DNA of 63,786 bases, from NCBI RefSeq assembly GCF_020889705.1, contig NZ_JACMYP010000017.1, positions 1 through 63,786 on the forward strand. The letters are read 5' to 3'. The stretch is from Bradyrhizobium altum (GTDB lineage: Bacteria > Pseudomonadota > Alphaproteobacteria > Rhizobiales > Xanthobacteraceae). The notes beneath the pieces were generated by a model. That model was not told the DNA's origin. It made no database searches and worked only from the letters and a program-made list of their open reading frames with translations. Shown here piece by piece: positions 1 to 8,838 of this stretch (position 1 is its first letter; every line of letters begins with the position of its first letter). A program made the translations under genes and the position numbers.

Positions 1-2
1 GC

Positions 3-1253
3 CTGCCGCAAGATCTGCACGAGCGGCCCGTGACCGAGGCCTACCGCCCGCTGCAATACGGCTTGGCAACGCCGCCGCGTGTGCTGGACCGGGAGACCGC
101 GGCCGCCGCGCGAGCGTTGCTGACGGCAGGCCCGCGCATCGCCATTCTGGCCGGAAACGGCTGCGTGAGATCCGGCGCCACGGAGGACCTCGTGCGGCTT
201 GCCGATAGCTGCGGCATTCCGATTGCCACCACGTTGCGCGCCAAGGGCGTAATCCCGGAAGACCATCGTCTGTCGCTGGGCGTGTTTGGCTATGGCGGGA
301 CTCGCCATTCGACACTGGCTTTGACGCCGGACGATGACACCGGCCCGAACTCGCCGCCGGCGGCCGACGTGAAGGCCGACGTGCTATTGATCCTGGGCTC
401 GGGCCTGAGCCAGCGCGACACCATGTCGTGGAGTCCGAACCTGCCGGCGGTCACCGTACAGGTCGACATCGACGCTTGCGAGTTCGGTCGCGACTATGCG
501 GTGACCGGGTCCGTGGTGGGCGACGCGCGCGAGTTTGTGCGCTGGATGTTGGACGATGAGCCCGTGCGCAGCACTCTCGCCGGCACCCGGGCGGCGCGCG
601 ACGCGTGGACCGCGCGCATACGCGCCATGCCGCGCCTGTACGATGTCGCCAACACCCGCAGCAATGCGATGCCAATCCACCCGGCGCGCGCCGTTGCCGA
701 CCTGCGTCAGGTGGCCCCGCGCGACTGCGTGCTGCTGGTCGACTCCGGCGCGCATCGGGTCTTTGGCGGGCATTACTGGCAAAGTCATGGGCCCAGCGCC
801 TATCTCACCGCCACCGCCTTGGCGCCGATGGGCTGGGCCATTCCCGCGGCAATCGGCGCCAAGCTGGCGCGGCCGGAGCTGCCGTGTGCGGTTATCACCG
901 GCGATGGCTGCATGCTGATGCACGGCATCGAGATCCAGACCGCGGCGCGTCACGGTCTCGCTATCGTCTACGTCGTCATCAACAACGGCGCCTTGGGGAA
1001 TGTCTACCTGCGCGCCAAGCAGATGAGCCCGGCCGCAGCCGAGCTGTCCCTGCTTCGCACCCACGACTGGGTGCAATTTGCGCGCTCGCTCGGTGCCGAC
1101 GGTGTGGTGGTGGAGCAGCCCGGCGACCTGGTCGGCGCCTTCGAGCACGCCTTTCGTTCGGGCGGCACGTTCATCGTCGATGTGCGCTGCGACCGTGACG
1201 CCACCACGCCCGTGGGCCCCTGGAACCGCGCCAAAGGCGCGTCGCTGGATTGA
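3..1253 (+). CDS. Acetolactate synthase-like thiamine-diphosphate enzyme, 5' truncated by window edge
   Basis: This is the C-terminal two thirds of a ThDP-dependent enzyme of the acetolactate synthase/benzoylformate decarboxylase superfamily. The open frame runs in from the left edge, so the GTG at 30 is internal rather than the real start; the residues before it (LPQDLHERP) are typical of the end of a PYR domain. A central domain follows (roughly residues 15-190 from the GTG), then the PP domain with the ThDP/Mg motif GDGCMLMHG ending in NNGALGN. The substrate cannot be read from sequence. The stop is four bases before an AhpD-like gene, so the two are probably co-transcribed. The catalytic Glu-containing N-terminal domain lies outside the window. 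Confidence 0.85.
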   Translation: MPQDLHERPVTEAYRPLQYGLATPPRVLDRETAAAARALLTAGPRIAILAGNGCVRSGATEDLVRLADSCGIPIATTLRAKGVIPEDHRLSLGVFGYGGTRHSTLALTPDDDTGPNSPPAADVKADVLLILGSGLSQRDTMSWSPNLPAVTVQVDIDACEFGRDYAVTGSVVGDAREFVRWMLDDEPVRSTLAGTRAARDAWTARIRAMPRLYDVANTRSNAMPIHPARAVADLRQVAPRDCVLLVDSGAHRVFGGHYWQSHGPSAYLTATALAPMGWAIPAAIGAKLARPELPCAVITGDGCMLMHGIEIQTAARHGLAIVYVVINNGALGNVYLRAKQMSPAAAELSLLRTHDWVQFARSLGADGVVVEQPGDLVGAFEHAFRSGGTFIVDVRCDRDATTPVGPWNRAKGASLD

Positions 1254-1257
1254 AGCC

Positions 1258-1800
1258 ATGGCACAATTGCCCGACCCGACGCCGGATCTGGACGATGAGG
1301 GCCGCGCCATCTACCGGCGCCTGGCCGGCCCGCGCGGCGGACTGCATGGCATGTACCTAGCGCTGATGAACAACCCCGTGCTGGCTGAGCATATCGGCAA
1401 TCTCGGCAGCTATCTGCGCTTCCACGGCCTGCTCAGCGCCGACGTGCGCGAGCTCGCCATCCTGGCGACGGCGCGCGGCCTCGGCGTGGCCTATGAATGG
1501 GAGCAGCATGCGCCGATCGCTGTCGCCGCGGGCGTGCCCCAGGCGGTGGTGAACGCCTTGCAGGCTGGTGATTTCGCGGCTCCGCCCATGAGCGCTCTCT
1601 ACCTCGACATTTGCAGCGCGGCCCGCCATGTCGTGGCGCAAGAGTCTCTGCCCGACCTGCTGCAGCAGCGCTTGCAGCAGGCGTTGGGCTTGAAGGGCGT
1701 GGTCGAACTGGTGGCGCTGTGCGGCTTCTACCGCTGCATCGCTACCGTCGTCACGGCCTTCGACGTAGCCCTGCCTAATCCCGGACCGCCGCCGTTCTGA
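1258..1800 (+). CDS. Carboxymuconolactone decarboxylase/AhpD-like family protein
   Basis: This 180-residue all-helical protein belongs to the carboxymuconolactone decarboxylase (CMD)/AhpD-like superfamily. The call rests on the DVRELAILATARGLGVAYEW stretch (residues about 62-81) and a second CMD-like half later. The typical AhpD CxxC pair is not visible, so a peroxiredoxin-reductase role is unlikely; many such proteins act as small decarboxylases or have no assigned role. The ATG follows the stop of the ThDP enzyme gene after four bases, which suggests that both act on the same pathway, perhaps breakdown of an aromatic or keto acid. That last point is inference. Confidence 0.75.
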   Translation: MAQLPDPTPDLDDEGRAIYRRLAGPRGGLHGMYLALMNNPVLAEHIGNLGSYLRFHGLLSADVRELAILATARGLGVAYEWEQHAPIAVAAGVPQAVVNALQAGDFAAPPMSALYLDICSAARHVVAQESLPDLLQQRLQQALGLKGVVELVALCGFYRCIATVVTAFDVALPNPGPPPF

Positions 1801-1888
1801 GACGGTCCCGTACCAGCCGTAAACGACGAACCTTGGGAGCACTTGATGGACTCCCTGAAGCGCGGTGACGATTGAACCTCATCGCGTT

Positions 1889-2134
1889 CTAGCAGCCGCG
1901 GCAGATGCTCTTCAGCTTGCTGTTGAGCAGGCGGTCCTCTTCGTCGGAGGCCGCCTTGGTGTAGGGGTCGTCGGCGTGGCGCTTGTCGGCGACAAACCCG
2001 CCGCCGCGACTTGCGCCGCCGGCATGCATGCCGTGCAAGCCGCCGCCATGGCCGTGGCCGTCGCGCGCATCCGCCGGCGCCATTGCGGCCCCAAGCAGGG
2101 TCAGCAACAGCCCGGCTTTCGTGATCGTCCGCAT
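1889..2134 (-). CDS. Small secreted Gly/His-rich hypothetical protein
   Basis: This 81-residue protein has a clear N-terminal signal peptide: MRTITKAG, a hydrophobic LLLTLLGAAMA core and an A-D-A/R cleavage region near residue 23. The mature part opens with a Gly/His-rich segment (DGHGHGGGLHGMHAGG) and ends with a charged stretch and two cysteines (CRGC at the C terminus). The start is set by an excellent GAGGAGG ribosome site seven bases upstream of the ATG. I do not recognise a family. The His and Cys residues would suit metal binding, but that is only a suggestion. It is transcribed away from the CoA-transferase gene, with 285 bp between the two starts. Confidence 0.7.
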   Translation of the reverse strand: MRTITKAGLLLTLLGAAMAPADARDGHGHGGGLHGMHAGGASRGGGFVADKRHADDPYTKAASDEEDRLLNSKLKSICRGC

Positions 2135-2419
2135 GATGTCCTCCTCGTCGCGGCAGGATACCGTCGGCGTTGAGACAAATCGGTGTCGGTGATCTTCACA
2201 ATTTCGCGTGGCGGCAATCGGCCCGATACGCGCGGCCGGTTCCCGAAGGACCCCCGCCGTTGCGCCACACGCGGATGGCTTCATGCCGACAATGCAGTGC
2301 TCGCGGCAGCAAAATGGTGTATCCGCAAGCTCTGGCGCGCCCAGGAGACGGGCAGGAAACGGGCAAGACACGGTCCGGCGCCGATAATCAAGATTTAGCA
2401 AGATTTCGGAGGAACGTTC

Positions 2420-3646
2420 ATGTCGGCTCTGCCACTTTCGGGCATCAAGATTCTCGACCTGACGCGGGTGCTCGCGGGCCCGCTGTCGGCCCAGATGCTG
2501 GCGGATCTCGGCGCCGAGGTGATCAAGATCGAGCGGCCCGGCGGCGGCGACGACGCCCGCGCCTTTGGCCCGCCTTACCTCGCCGATCCCGAAGGCAAGG
2601 CGAACAACAACAACTCGTTCTACCTCTGCGCCAACCGCAACAAGAAGTCGGTCACCGTCAATATCGCCAAGCCCGAGGGGCAGGCGATCATCCGCGAGCT
2701 CGCCAAGTCGGTCGACGTGATGATGGAGAACTACAAGGTCGGCGACCTCAAGCGCTACGGCCTCGACTACGACACCATCAAGCAGCTCAACCCCGGCATC
2801 ATCTATTGCTCGGTGACCGGCTTCGGCCAGACCGGCCCGTACGCGACGCGAGCCGGCTATGACGCGATCCTGCAGGCGATGGGCGGCCTGATGAGCGTGA
2901 CGGGCCATATCGACGGCGAGCCCGGCGCGGGCCCGATGAAGGTCGGCCCCTCGATCGTCGACTACATGACCGGCATGAACACCTCGATCGGAATTCTGTC
3001 GGCGCTCTACCATCGTGACGCCAACAACGGCGAGGGGCAGCATGTCGACGTCTGCCTGTTCGACACGGTGATCGCCTCGCTGTCGCACTGGCTGCAGATC
3101 TATCTCGTCAACGGCAACATGCCGCCGCGCCGCGGCACCTGGGGCAATGGCGGCATGCCGGCCGGCGTGTTCCGCTGCACCGACGGCGAGCTGATGCTGG
3201 TGGTCGGCAATGACGGGCAGTTCCAGCGCACCTGCGCCGTGCTCGGCGAACCCGAGCTCGCCAACGACAAGCGCTTCGTCAAGAACAACGACCGCGTCGT
3301 GCACGGCAAGGAGATCATGGCGATCTTCGCCGGCCTGTTCCTGAAGCATCCGGTCGCCTACTGGCTGGACAAGCTCGAGGAGGCGGGCGTGCCGTCCGGT
3401 CCGATCAACAATTTCGAACAGGTGTTCAACGATCCGCATGTGCAGTCGCGCGGCATGCGGGTCAAGGTCGATCACCCCTTCGAGCCGAACCTGTCGCTGA
3501 TCCGCAACGCGCTGACCTTCTCGGGCACGCCGATCACCGACTACCGCGCCCCGCCGCTGTTAGGTGCCGACACCAAGGACGTGCTGGCGACCATCGGCTA
3601 CGACGACGCCAAGGTCGAAGGGCTGAAGGCGCAGGGGATTCTGTAG
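2420..3646 (+). CDS. CaiB/BaiF family class III CoA-transferase
   Basis: This 408-residue enzyme moves CoA between carboxylic acids. The N terminus (GIKILDLTRVLAGPLSAQ, residues 8-25) and the following DLGAEVIKIERPGGGD are classic for the formyl-CoA transferase/CaiB family. By analogy with alpha-methylacyl-CoA racemase, the catalytic aspartate is probably D181 in VDYMTGM, with GYDAILQA (residues 146-153) forming part of the CoA site. The length is normal for the family. A GGAGG site sits about nine bases before the ATG. The substrate is unknown; succinyl-CoA-dependent activation of an organic acid, or racemase activity, are both possible. Confidence 0.9.
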   Translation: MSALPLSGIKILDLTRVLAGPLSAQMLADLGAEVIKIERPGGGDDARAFGPPYLADPEGKANNNNSFYLCANRNKKSVTVNIAKPEGQAIIRELAKSVDVMMENYKVGDLKRYGLDYDTIKQLNPGIIYCSVTGFGQTGPYATRAGYDAILQAMGGLMSVTGHIDGEPGAGPMKVGPSIVDYMTGMNTSIGILSALYHRDANNGEGQHVDVCLFDTVIASLSHWLQIYLVNGNMPPRRGTWGNGGMPAGVFRCTDGELMLVVGNDGQFQRTCAVLGEPELANDKRFVKNNDRVVHGKEIMAIFAGLFLKHPVAYWLDKLEEAGVPSGPINNFEQVFNDPHVQSRGMRVKVDHPFEPNLSLIRNALTFSGTPITDYRAPPLLGADTKDVLATIGYDDAKVEGLKAQGIL

Positions 3647-3679
3647 GCGCGCGCCGGAGCCACGGGCGGTCCGCTCTTC

Positions 3680-3782
3680 CCGTCATCCTGAGGTGCGAGC
3701 GGAGCGAGCCTCGAAGGATGAATCGGCCACCAGCCGGGCCGTGCATTCTTCGAGACGCGCTTCGCGCTCCTCAGGATGACGG
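3680..3782. repeat. Palindromic interspersed repeat (bradyrhizobial type)
   Basis: The ends are a perfect 14-bp inverted repeat: CCGTCATCCTGAGG on the left and CCTCAGGATGACGG on the right. The interior carries further complementary pieces (CTCGAAGGATG against CATTCTTCGAG, and GCGCTTCGCGC). I recognise this as a common intergenic palindrome of Bradyrhizobium and Rhodopseudomonas genomes. It lies just after the CoA-transferase stop and may act as a transcription end or RNA-stabilising hairpin. Confidence 0.85.
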
Positions 3783-3850
3783 GGAGAGGGCTGTTTGGTC
3801 GGCTACGACACTTCGACCTGTATCGAAGCATTCTTGACACGAGCCTGCTA

Positions 3851-3887
3851 GATTGGCGCCATCGATCCCTTATCGAAGGTGCCAATC
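3851..3887 (+). promoter_or_regulatory. Hairpin covering the ribosome site of the RidA-family gene
   Basis: The 16-nt arms 3851-3866 and 3872-3887 pair with 14 Watson-Crick pairs, one G-U pair and one mismatch around a 5-nt loop. The likely Shine-Dalgarno GAAGG (3875-3879) lies inside the 3' arm, and the arm ends directly before the ATG at 3888. As RNA this would hide the ribosome site. As DNA it could instead be an operator. Confidence 0.5.
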
Positions 3888-4283
3888 ATGAAACGGGAAG
3901 TGGTCCGCGTCGAACCGATCTCCAGTTGGCTGGAGCGCTGGAAGGCGCCGGCGTCGGCAGTCACGCGCGCCGGCAACATGATCTTCGTCTCCGGCCTGCC
4001 GCCGTTCGATCCGGCAACCGGCGAGATCGCCACCGGCGCCTCGATCGAGCGGCAGAGCGAATTGGTGATGGAGCAGCTCAGGCTGTGCCTCGCGGCGGCC
4101 GGCGCGTCGTTCGACAACGTGATGAAGTGCAACATCTTCTGCACCTCGGCAAAACACTTCGCGACCTTCAACGCGATCTACCGGAGATATTTCGCGGATG
4201 ATCTGCCGGCGCGGATCTTCGTCTGCATCCCGGAATGGACCGGGCCGTTCGACGTCGAGATCGACTGCATCGCGATGGTGTAG
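3888..4283 (+). CDS. RidA/YjgF/Rid family protein
   Basis: This is a 131-residue Rid-superfamily protein. RidA itself hydrolyses reactive enamine/imine intermediates made by PLP enzymes; other Rid subfamilies lack that activity. The family pattern is visible in AGNMIFVSGLPPFDPATGEI, the SELVMEQLRLCLAAAGASFDNV helix region and a C-terminal part ending in VEIDCIAMV. The canonical RidA arginine near residue 105 appears as part of LPARIFVCIP. A GTG at 3879 is in frame, but ATG 3888 has better spacing from GAAGG (3875-3879) and is preferred. The gene converges with the TetR gene, 11 bases apart. See the hairpin directly upstream. Confidence 0.85.
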   Translation: MKREVVRVEPISSWLERWKAPASAVTRAGNMIFVSGLPPFDPATGEIATGASIERQSELVMEQLRLCLAAAGASFDNVMKCNIFCTSAKHFATFNAIYRRYFADDLPARIFVCIPEWTGPFDVEIDCIAMV

Positions 4284-4294
4284 CGCGGAAGACC

Positions 4295-4984
4295 TCACAA
4301 ATCCTGGCGCGTTAGCCGGCCGTGCACCACGACCGGCCGCAGCGCCGGTTTGCTCGGCACGTCGCCCATCGTCAGCGCCATCACCGAGACCGTGACCACG
4401 CGATCGATGATGGCGCGCACGTCGTCGAGATCGCATTTGCCTTCGGACAGCCGCAGCAGGCGTTCCTTCTCGCGGATGGTGTGGTGCGCCATCGCGAGCG
4501 CGAAGTGCAGGCCCCAGTACAGTTCGGTGTCGTCACGGCCCGGCATCGCGCGGCGCATCGCGGCGGCGAATTTGCGCAAGTGATCGACCTCGCGGTTCTT
4601 GATGCGGCGGATCGGCGGCACGGATTCGATCGAGGCGCGGATCATGAAACGCGCCGCGGTCGAGCCCTCTCGATCGGGTCCGAGGCAGCCACGCAAAGTG
4701 GGACCGACGAGGGCGCGCATGATGTCCTCGATCGAGGCGCGTCCGCCACCATTTTCCTCCGCCGCCTTCAATTCATTGAGACGTTCGCGGTTGGTCTGGA
4801 TGCTGCGGGTGACGAACAGCTCCGCGATCAATTCGTCCTTGGAGCCGAAATGATAGTTCACCGCCGCGAGGTTGACGTTCGCCTCCGCGACGATGTCGCG
4901 CAGCGTGACGTCGCCGAAGCCGCGGTCGGCATAGAGCCGCTCGGCGGCGGCGAGAATGGCGGATCGGGTCTGGTCGCTGGCCAT
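4295..4984 (-). CDS. TetR/AcrR family transcriptional regulator
   Basis: This 229-residue repressor has an N-terminal TetR helix-turn-helix (residues about 5-50), including TLRDIVAEANVNLAAVNYHF, the most conserved stretch of the family. The C-terminal ligand-binding part is helical and not assignable to a ligand. It diverges from an acyl-CoA dehydrogenase gene, and the 272-bp gap between them contains an inverted repeat resembling operators of PsrA-type fatty-acid regulators. It probably represses itself and the acyl-CoA dehydrogenase/kinase pair, with an acyl-CoA or fatty acid as inducer; this is inferred from position and operator, not from the ligand domain. Confidence 0.88.
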   Translation of the reverse strand: MASDQTRSAILAAAERLYADRGFGDVTLRDIVAEANVNLAAVNYHFGSKDELIAELFVTRSIQTNRERLNELKAAEENGGGRASIEDIMRALVGPTLRGCLGPDREGSTAARFMIRASIESVPPIRRIKNREVDHLRKFAAAMRRAMPGRDDTELYWGLHFALAMAHHTIREKERLLRLSEGKCDLDDVRAIIDRVVTVSVMALTMGDVPSKPALRPVVVHGRLTRQDL

Positions 4985-5049
4985 GGCGTTGAGCCTTTCC
5001 GTTATTCCGCGGAATGCCGGGGAATGACGAAGACGACGGGGAGTTGCAT

Positions 5050-5080
5050 TTCAAACATTTGTATGAAACTATCGTTTGAA
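5050..5080. promoter_or_regulatory. Candidate TetR (PsrA-like) operator
   Basis: An outer dyad TTCAAAC (5050-5056) pairs with GTTTGAA (5074-5080). Inside it, GAAAC-TATC-GTTTG (5065-5078) matches the published PsrA-type consensus of (C/G)AAAC, 2-4 bases, GTTT(G/C). It lies in the divergent gap between the TetR gene and the acyl-CoA dehydrogenase gene, 65 bp upstream of the TetR start, where an autoregulatory operator is expected. Confidence 0.5.
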
Positions 5081-5256
5081 GAGCTGGAAATGTCAATCCG
5101 CTGATCGCGGGGCGGCGTTCTGGCACACCACCGCCGCCGTTTTCGCGAACGCCCTTGCGGGCCGCGGAGGCGGGGTCAACAATGTTGCCCAAACGGCCAA
5201 GGCCCAGTTCCACGGCCCCAGTGCAAAGCCCAAGTCTAGGAAACGAGGAGCGTCCC

Positions 5257-6489
<1,233 letters not shown>

Positions 6490-6547
6490 GCATGATGCGG
6501 AACGCATGGCGTTCGCGCTGACATCGTGCTCAGAATGAAAAAGAGAA

Positions 6548-6571
6548 ATCAGGCTGGCGTGCCAGCCTGAT
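6548..6571. terminator. Perfect palindrome between the acyl-CoA dehydrogenase and kinase genes
   Basis: ATCAGGCTGGC (6548-6558) and GCCAGCCTGAT (6561-6571) are perfectly complementary with two bases between them. No T-run follows, so this is either an RNA-stabilising or attenuating hairpin, or a protein-binding palindrome, rather than a full intrinsic terminator. Confidence 0.4.
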
Positions 6572-6623
6572 CGCGGGAGCGCCCGACGTGCTCCTTGAAA
6601 AATCGAGTTGAGGGAGCGTCACC

Positions 6624-7682
6624 GTGGCGGACGGCGTCAGGAAAGACGAAGAATTTTCCGGCACAAGGGAAGTCGAGGAGCGCCATCGTATCAACGAGGC
6701 GAACCTCGCGGCCTGGATGCAGGAACACGTCGAGGGCTATCAGGGCCCGCTCAAGGTCCTGCAGTTCAAGGGTGGCCAGTCCAACCCGACCTACAAGCTC
6801 GAAACCCCCGGCCGCAACTATGTGATGCGCCGCCGTCCGTTCGGTAAATTGTTGCCGTCGGCCCATGCGGTGGATCGCGAGTTCCGCGTCATCGCGGCGC
6901 TCGGCAAGCAGAATTTCCCGGTCGCCAAAGCCTACGCGCTGTGCACCGACGATGTGGTGGTCGGCTCGGCCTTCTACATCATGTCGATGGAGGAGGGGCG
7001 GGTGTTCTGGGATCCGACGCTGCCGAGCCAGCAGCCCGACGCGCGCCGCAAGATCTTCACCAGCAAGATCGAGACGCTGGCGAAGCTGCACATGCTCGAT
7101 CCCGAAAAGATCGGCCTCGGCGATTTCGGCAAGCCCGGCAATTATTTTGCGCGCCAGGTCGACCGCTGGACCAAACAGTATCGCGCGTCCGAGACGCAGC
7201 ACATTCCCGAATTCGAGAAGCTCGCGGAGTGGCTGCCGAAGACGGTGCCGGAGCAGAAGCGCGTCTCGGTCGTGCACGGCGACTATCGCCTCGACAACAT
7301 GATCTTCCACGCCACGGAGCCGCGGGTGCAGGCGGTGCTCGACTGGGAATTGTCGACGCTCGGCGATCCTATGGCCGACTTCACCTATCTGTTGATGCAG
7401 TGGACCATGCCGGGCCTCGCCAATGCCGACCTCAAGGCGTTGAACATTCCGAGCCAGGACGAGGCCGCGCAGATCTACTGCGACGTCACCGGCATGGCTG
7501 TGCCGGATCTGAACTGGTACTTCTCCTACAACCTGTTCCGCCTCGCCGGCATCACGCAGGGCATTGCGGGCCGCGTCCGCGACGGCACCGCCGCGAATGC
7601 CAAGGCCCTCGAGTCGGCCAAGCGCACCGTGCCGCTGTCGCAGGCGTCATGGGAATACGCGCAGAAGGCCGGCGCAACCTGA
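6624..7682 (+). CDS. APH-fold phosphotransferase (ACAD10/11 kinase-domain-like)
   Basis: This 352-residue protein has the aminoglycoside phosphotransferase/choline kinase fold. The nucleotide loop region is FKGGQSNPTYKLE (about residues 49-61), the catalytic loop is VVHGDYRLDNMIF (about 220-232) and the Mg-binding motif is LDWELSTLGDP (about 244-254). It starts at GTG 6624 behind GAGGGAG. Relatives act on small hydroxylated metabolites rather than antibiotics: the kinase domain of ACAD11 and LvaA of Pseudomonas putida phosphorylate 4-hydroxyacyl-CoAs. Position directly after an acyl-CoA dehydrogenase gene supports the same role here. An antibiotic-resistance reading is not supported. Confidence 0.88.
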   Translation: MADGVRKDEEFSGTREVEERHRINEANLAAWMQEHVEGYQGPLKVLQFKGGQSNPTYKLETPGRNYVMRRRPFGKLLPSAHAVDREFRVIAALGKQNFPVAKAYALCTDDVVVGSAFYIMSMEEGRVFWDPTLPSQQPDARRKIFTSKIETLAKLHMLDPEKIGLGDFGKPGNYFARQVDRWTKQYRASETQHIPEFEKLAEWLPKTVPEQKRVSVVHGDYRLDNMIFHATEPRVQAVLDWELSTLGDPMADFTYLLMQWTMPGLANADLKALNIPSQDEAAQIYCDVTGMAVPDLNWYFSYNLFRLAGITQGIAGRVRDGTAANAKALESAKRTVPLSQASWEYAQKAGAT

Positions 7683-7837
7683 TCCGAAAACGCGGCGCGA
7701 TCCCACAAGGCTCGCGCCGCTTCTGCGAGCTGCGGCATGTTTCCGCATTGTAGCCATCTGTGACTTGAGTTCGCTGCGCCGCTTTGGCAAGTCAGTCCGG
7801 TCAACGCCCGCCCTCGTCCTGATCGGACACTTTCACC

Positions 7838-8750
7838 TTGGCCCTTTCCTCGAATCTTCGCGGCAGCCTGTTCATGGCGGCGGCCATGGCCAGCTTCACG
7901 GCCAACGACGCCATCACCAAGGCGGTGTCGGCGGAGCTCAACATCGGTGAGATCCTGCTGGTCCGCGGTCTGGTCGCGATGGTGCTGGTCGCAGCACTCG
8001 CCTGGTACCGCGACGCGCTGCGCAGCTTCAGCGCACTGCTGATCTGGCCGGTCGGACTGCGCGTGATGGGCGAGATCGGCGGCACGCTGACCTATCTCTC
8101 GGCGATTTCGCAGATCCCGCTCGCCAACGCGTCGGCGATCTTCCAGGCAACTGCCGCTCGTTATCACGCTGGGCGCGGCGCTGGTGTTCGGCGAGCCGGT
8201 CGGCTGGCGGCGCTGGCTTGCGATCGCGGCTGGCTTCATCGGTGTGCTGGTCATCGTGCGGCCGGGGGCGGAGGGCTTCAGCCAGGCCTCACTCTTGGCG
8301 CTGGCGTCGGTCGGCTTCTGTGCGGTGCGCGATCTCGCCACCCGCCGCATCCCGAAAGCGCTGCCGACCGTGTTCATCACGCTGCTCACCACCGTGACGG
8401 TGACGACGGCAGGCGCTGCCGTTCTTGTCCCGCTTGGCGGCTGGAAGCCGCCGTCGGGCCACGCCCTCGGCCTGCTGGTGCTGGCCGCGGTGCTGATCCT
8501 GATTGGCTATCAGTGCATCATCGTGTCGCTGCGCACAGGCGACATCTCGGCAGTGGCGCCGTTTCGCTATTCGGCACTGCTGTGGGCGATGCTGCTCGGC
8601 TATCTCGCCTTCGGCCACCAGCCCGACGTTCAGATGCTCGCGGGCGCTGCGATCATCGTCGCCTCCGGCCTGTACGCCTTCTACCGCGAGCGCAAGCGCG
8701 ACAAGCTGCGCCCGGCCGCGACGGGGCCGGGCCTGCCGCCGGACGTGTAG
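7838..8750 (+). pseudogene. EamA/DMT-family transporter, broken by a single-base insertion
   Basis: Two overlapping frames together make one DMT (drug/metabolite transporter) protein of about 303 residues with ten hydrophobic segments. The N-terminal part reads from TTG 7838 (MALSSNLRGSLFMAAAMA) to AIFQA near 8149. The C-terminal part continues in the next frame from LPLVITLGAALVFGEP (8151 onward) to the stop at 8750. Removing one A from the AA at 8149-8150 restores QALPLVITLG, the expected family sequence. TTG is the only good start because a TGA lies in frame at 7820. Substrate unknown. It is either a recent pseudogene or a base-calling error; good conservation on both sides favours a recent event or an error. 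Confidence 0.8.
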
Positions 8751-8828
8751 GGCGGATTAGCCGAAGGCGCAATCCGCCGTCGTTCAGCGCAAGAGCGGCG
8801 GGTTACGCCTTCGGCTAACCCGCCCTAC
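8747..8828. repeat. Palindromic interspersed repeat after the DMT gene
   Basis: Arms 8747-8769 and 8806-8828 are complementary at 22 of 23 positions (GTAGGGCGGATTAGCCGAAG on the left). The left arm overlaps the stop codon of the DMT gene. It sits between two convergent genes and could serve as a bidirectional terminator. I recognise it as a dispersed bradyrhizobial palindrome. Confidence 0.8.
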
Positions 8829-8838
8829 GCTCTGAACA

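Noticed and set aside
1889..3475. Minus-strand frame of 528 codons crossing the CoA-transferase gene
   Set aside because: Only the last 81 codons, from ATG 2134 with GAGGAGG, have real features; the rest is a shadow.
6624..7682. Aminoglycoside resistance gene
   Set aside because: The fold is shared, but context with an acyl-CoA dehydrogenase and likeness to metabolic kinases argue against resistance.
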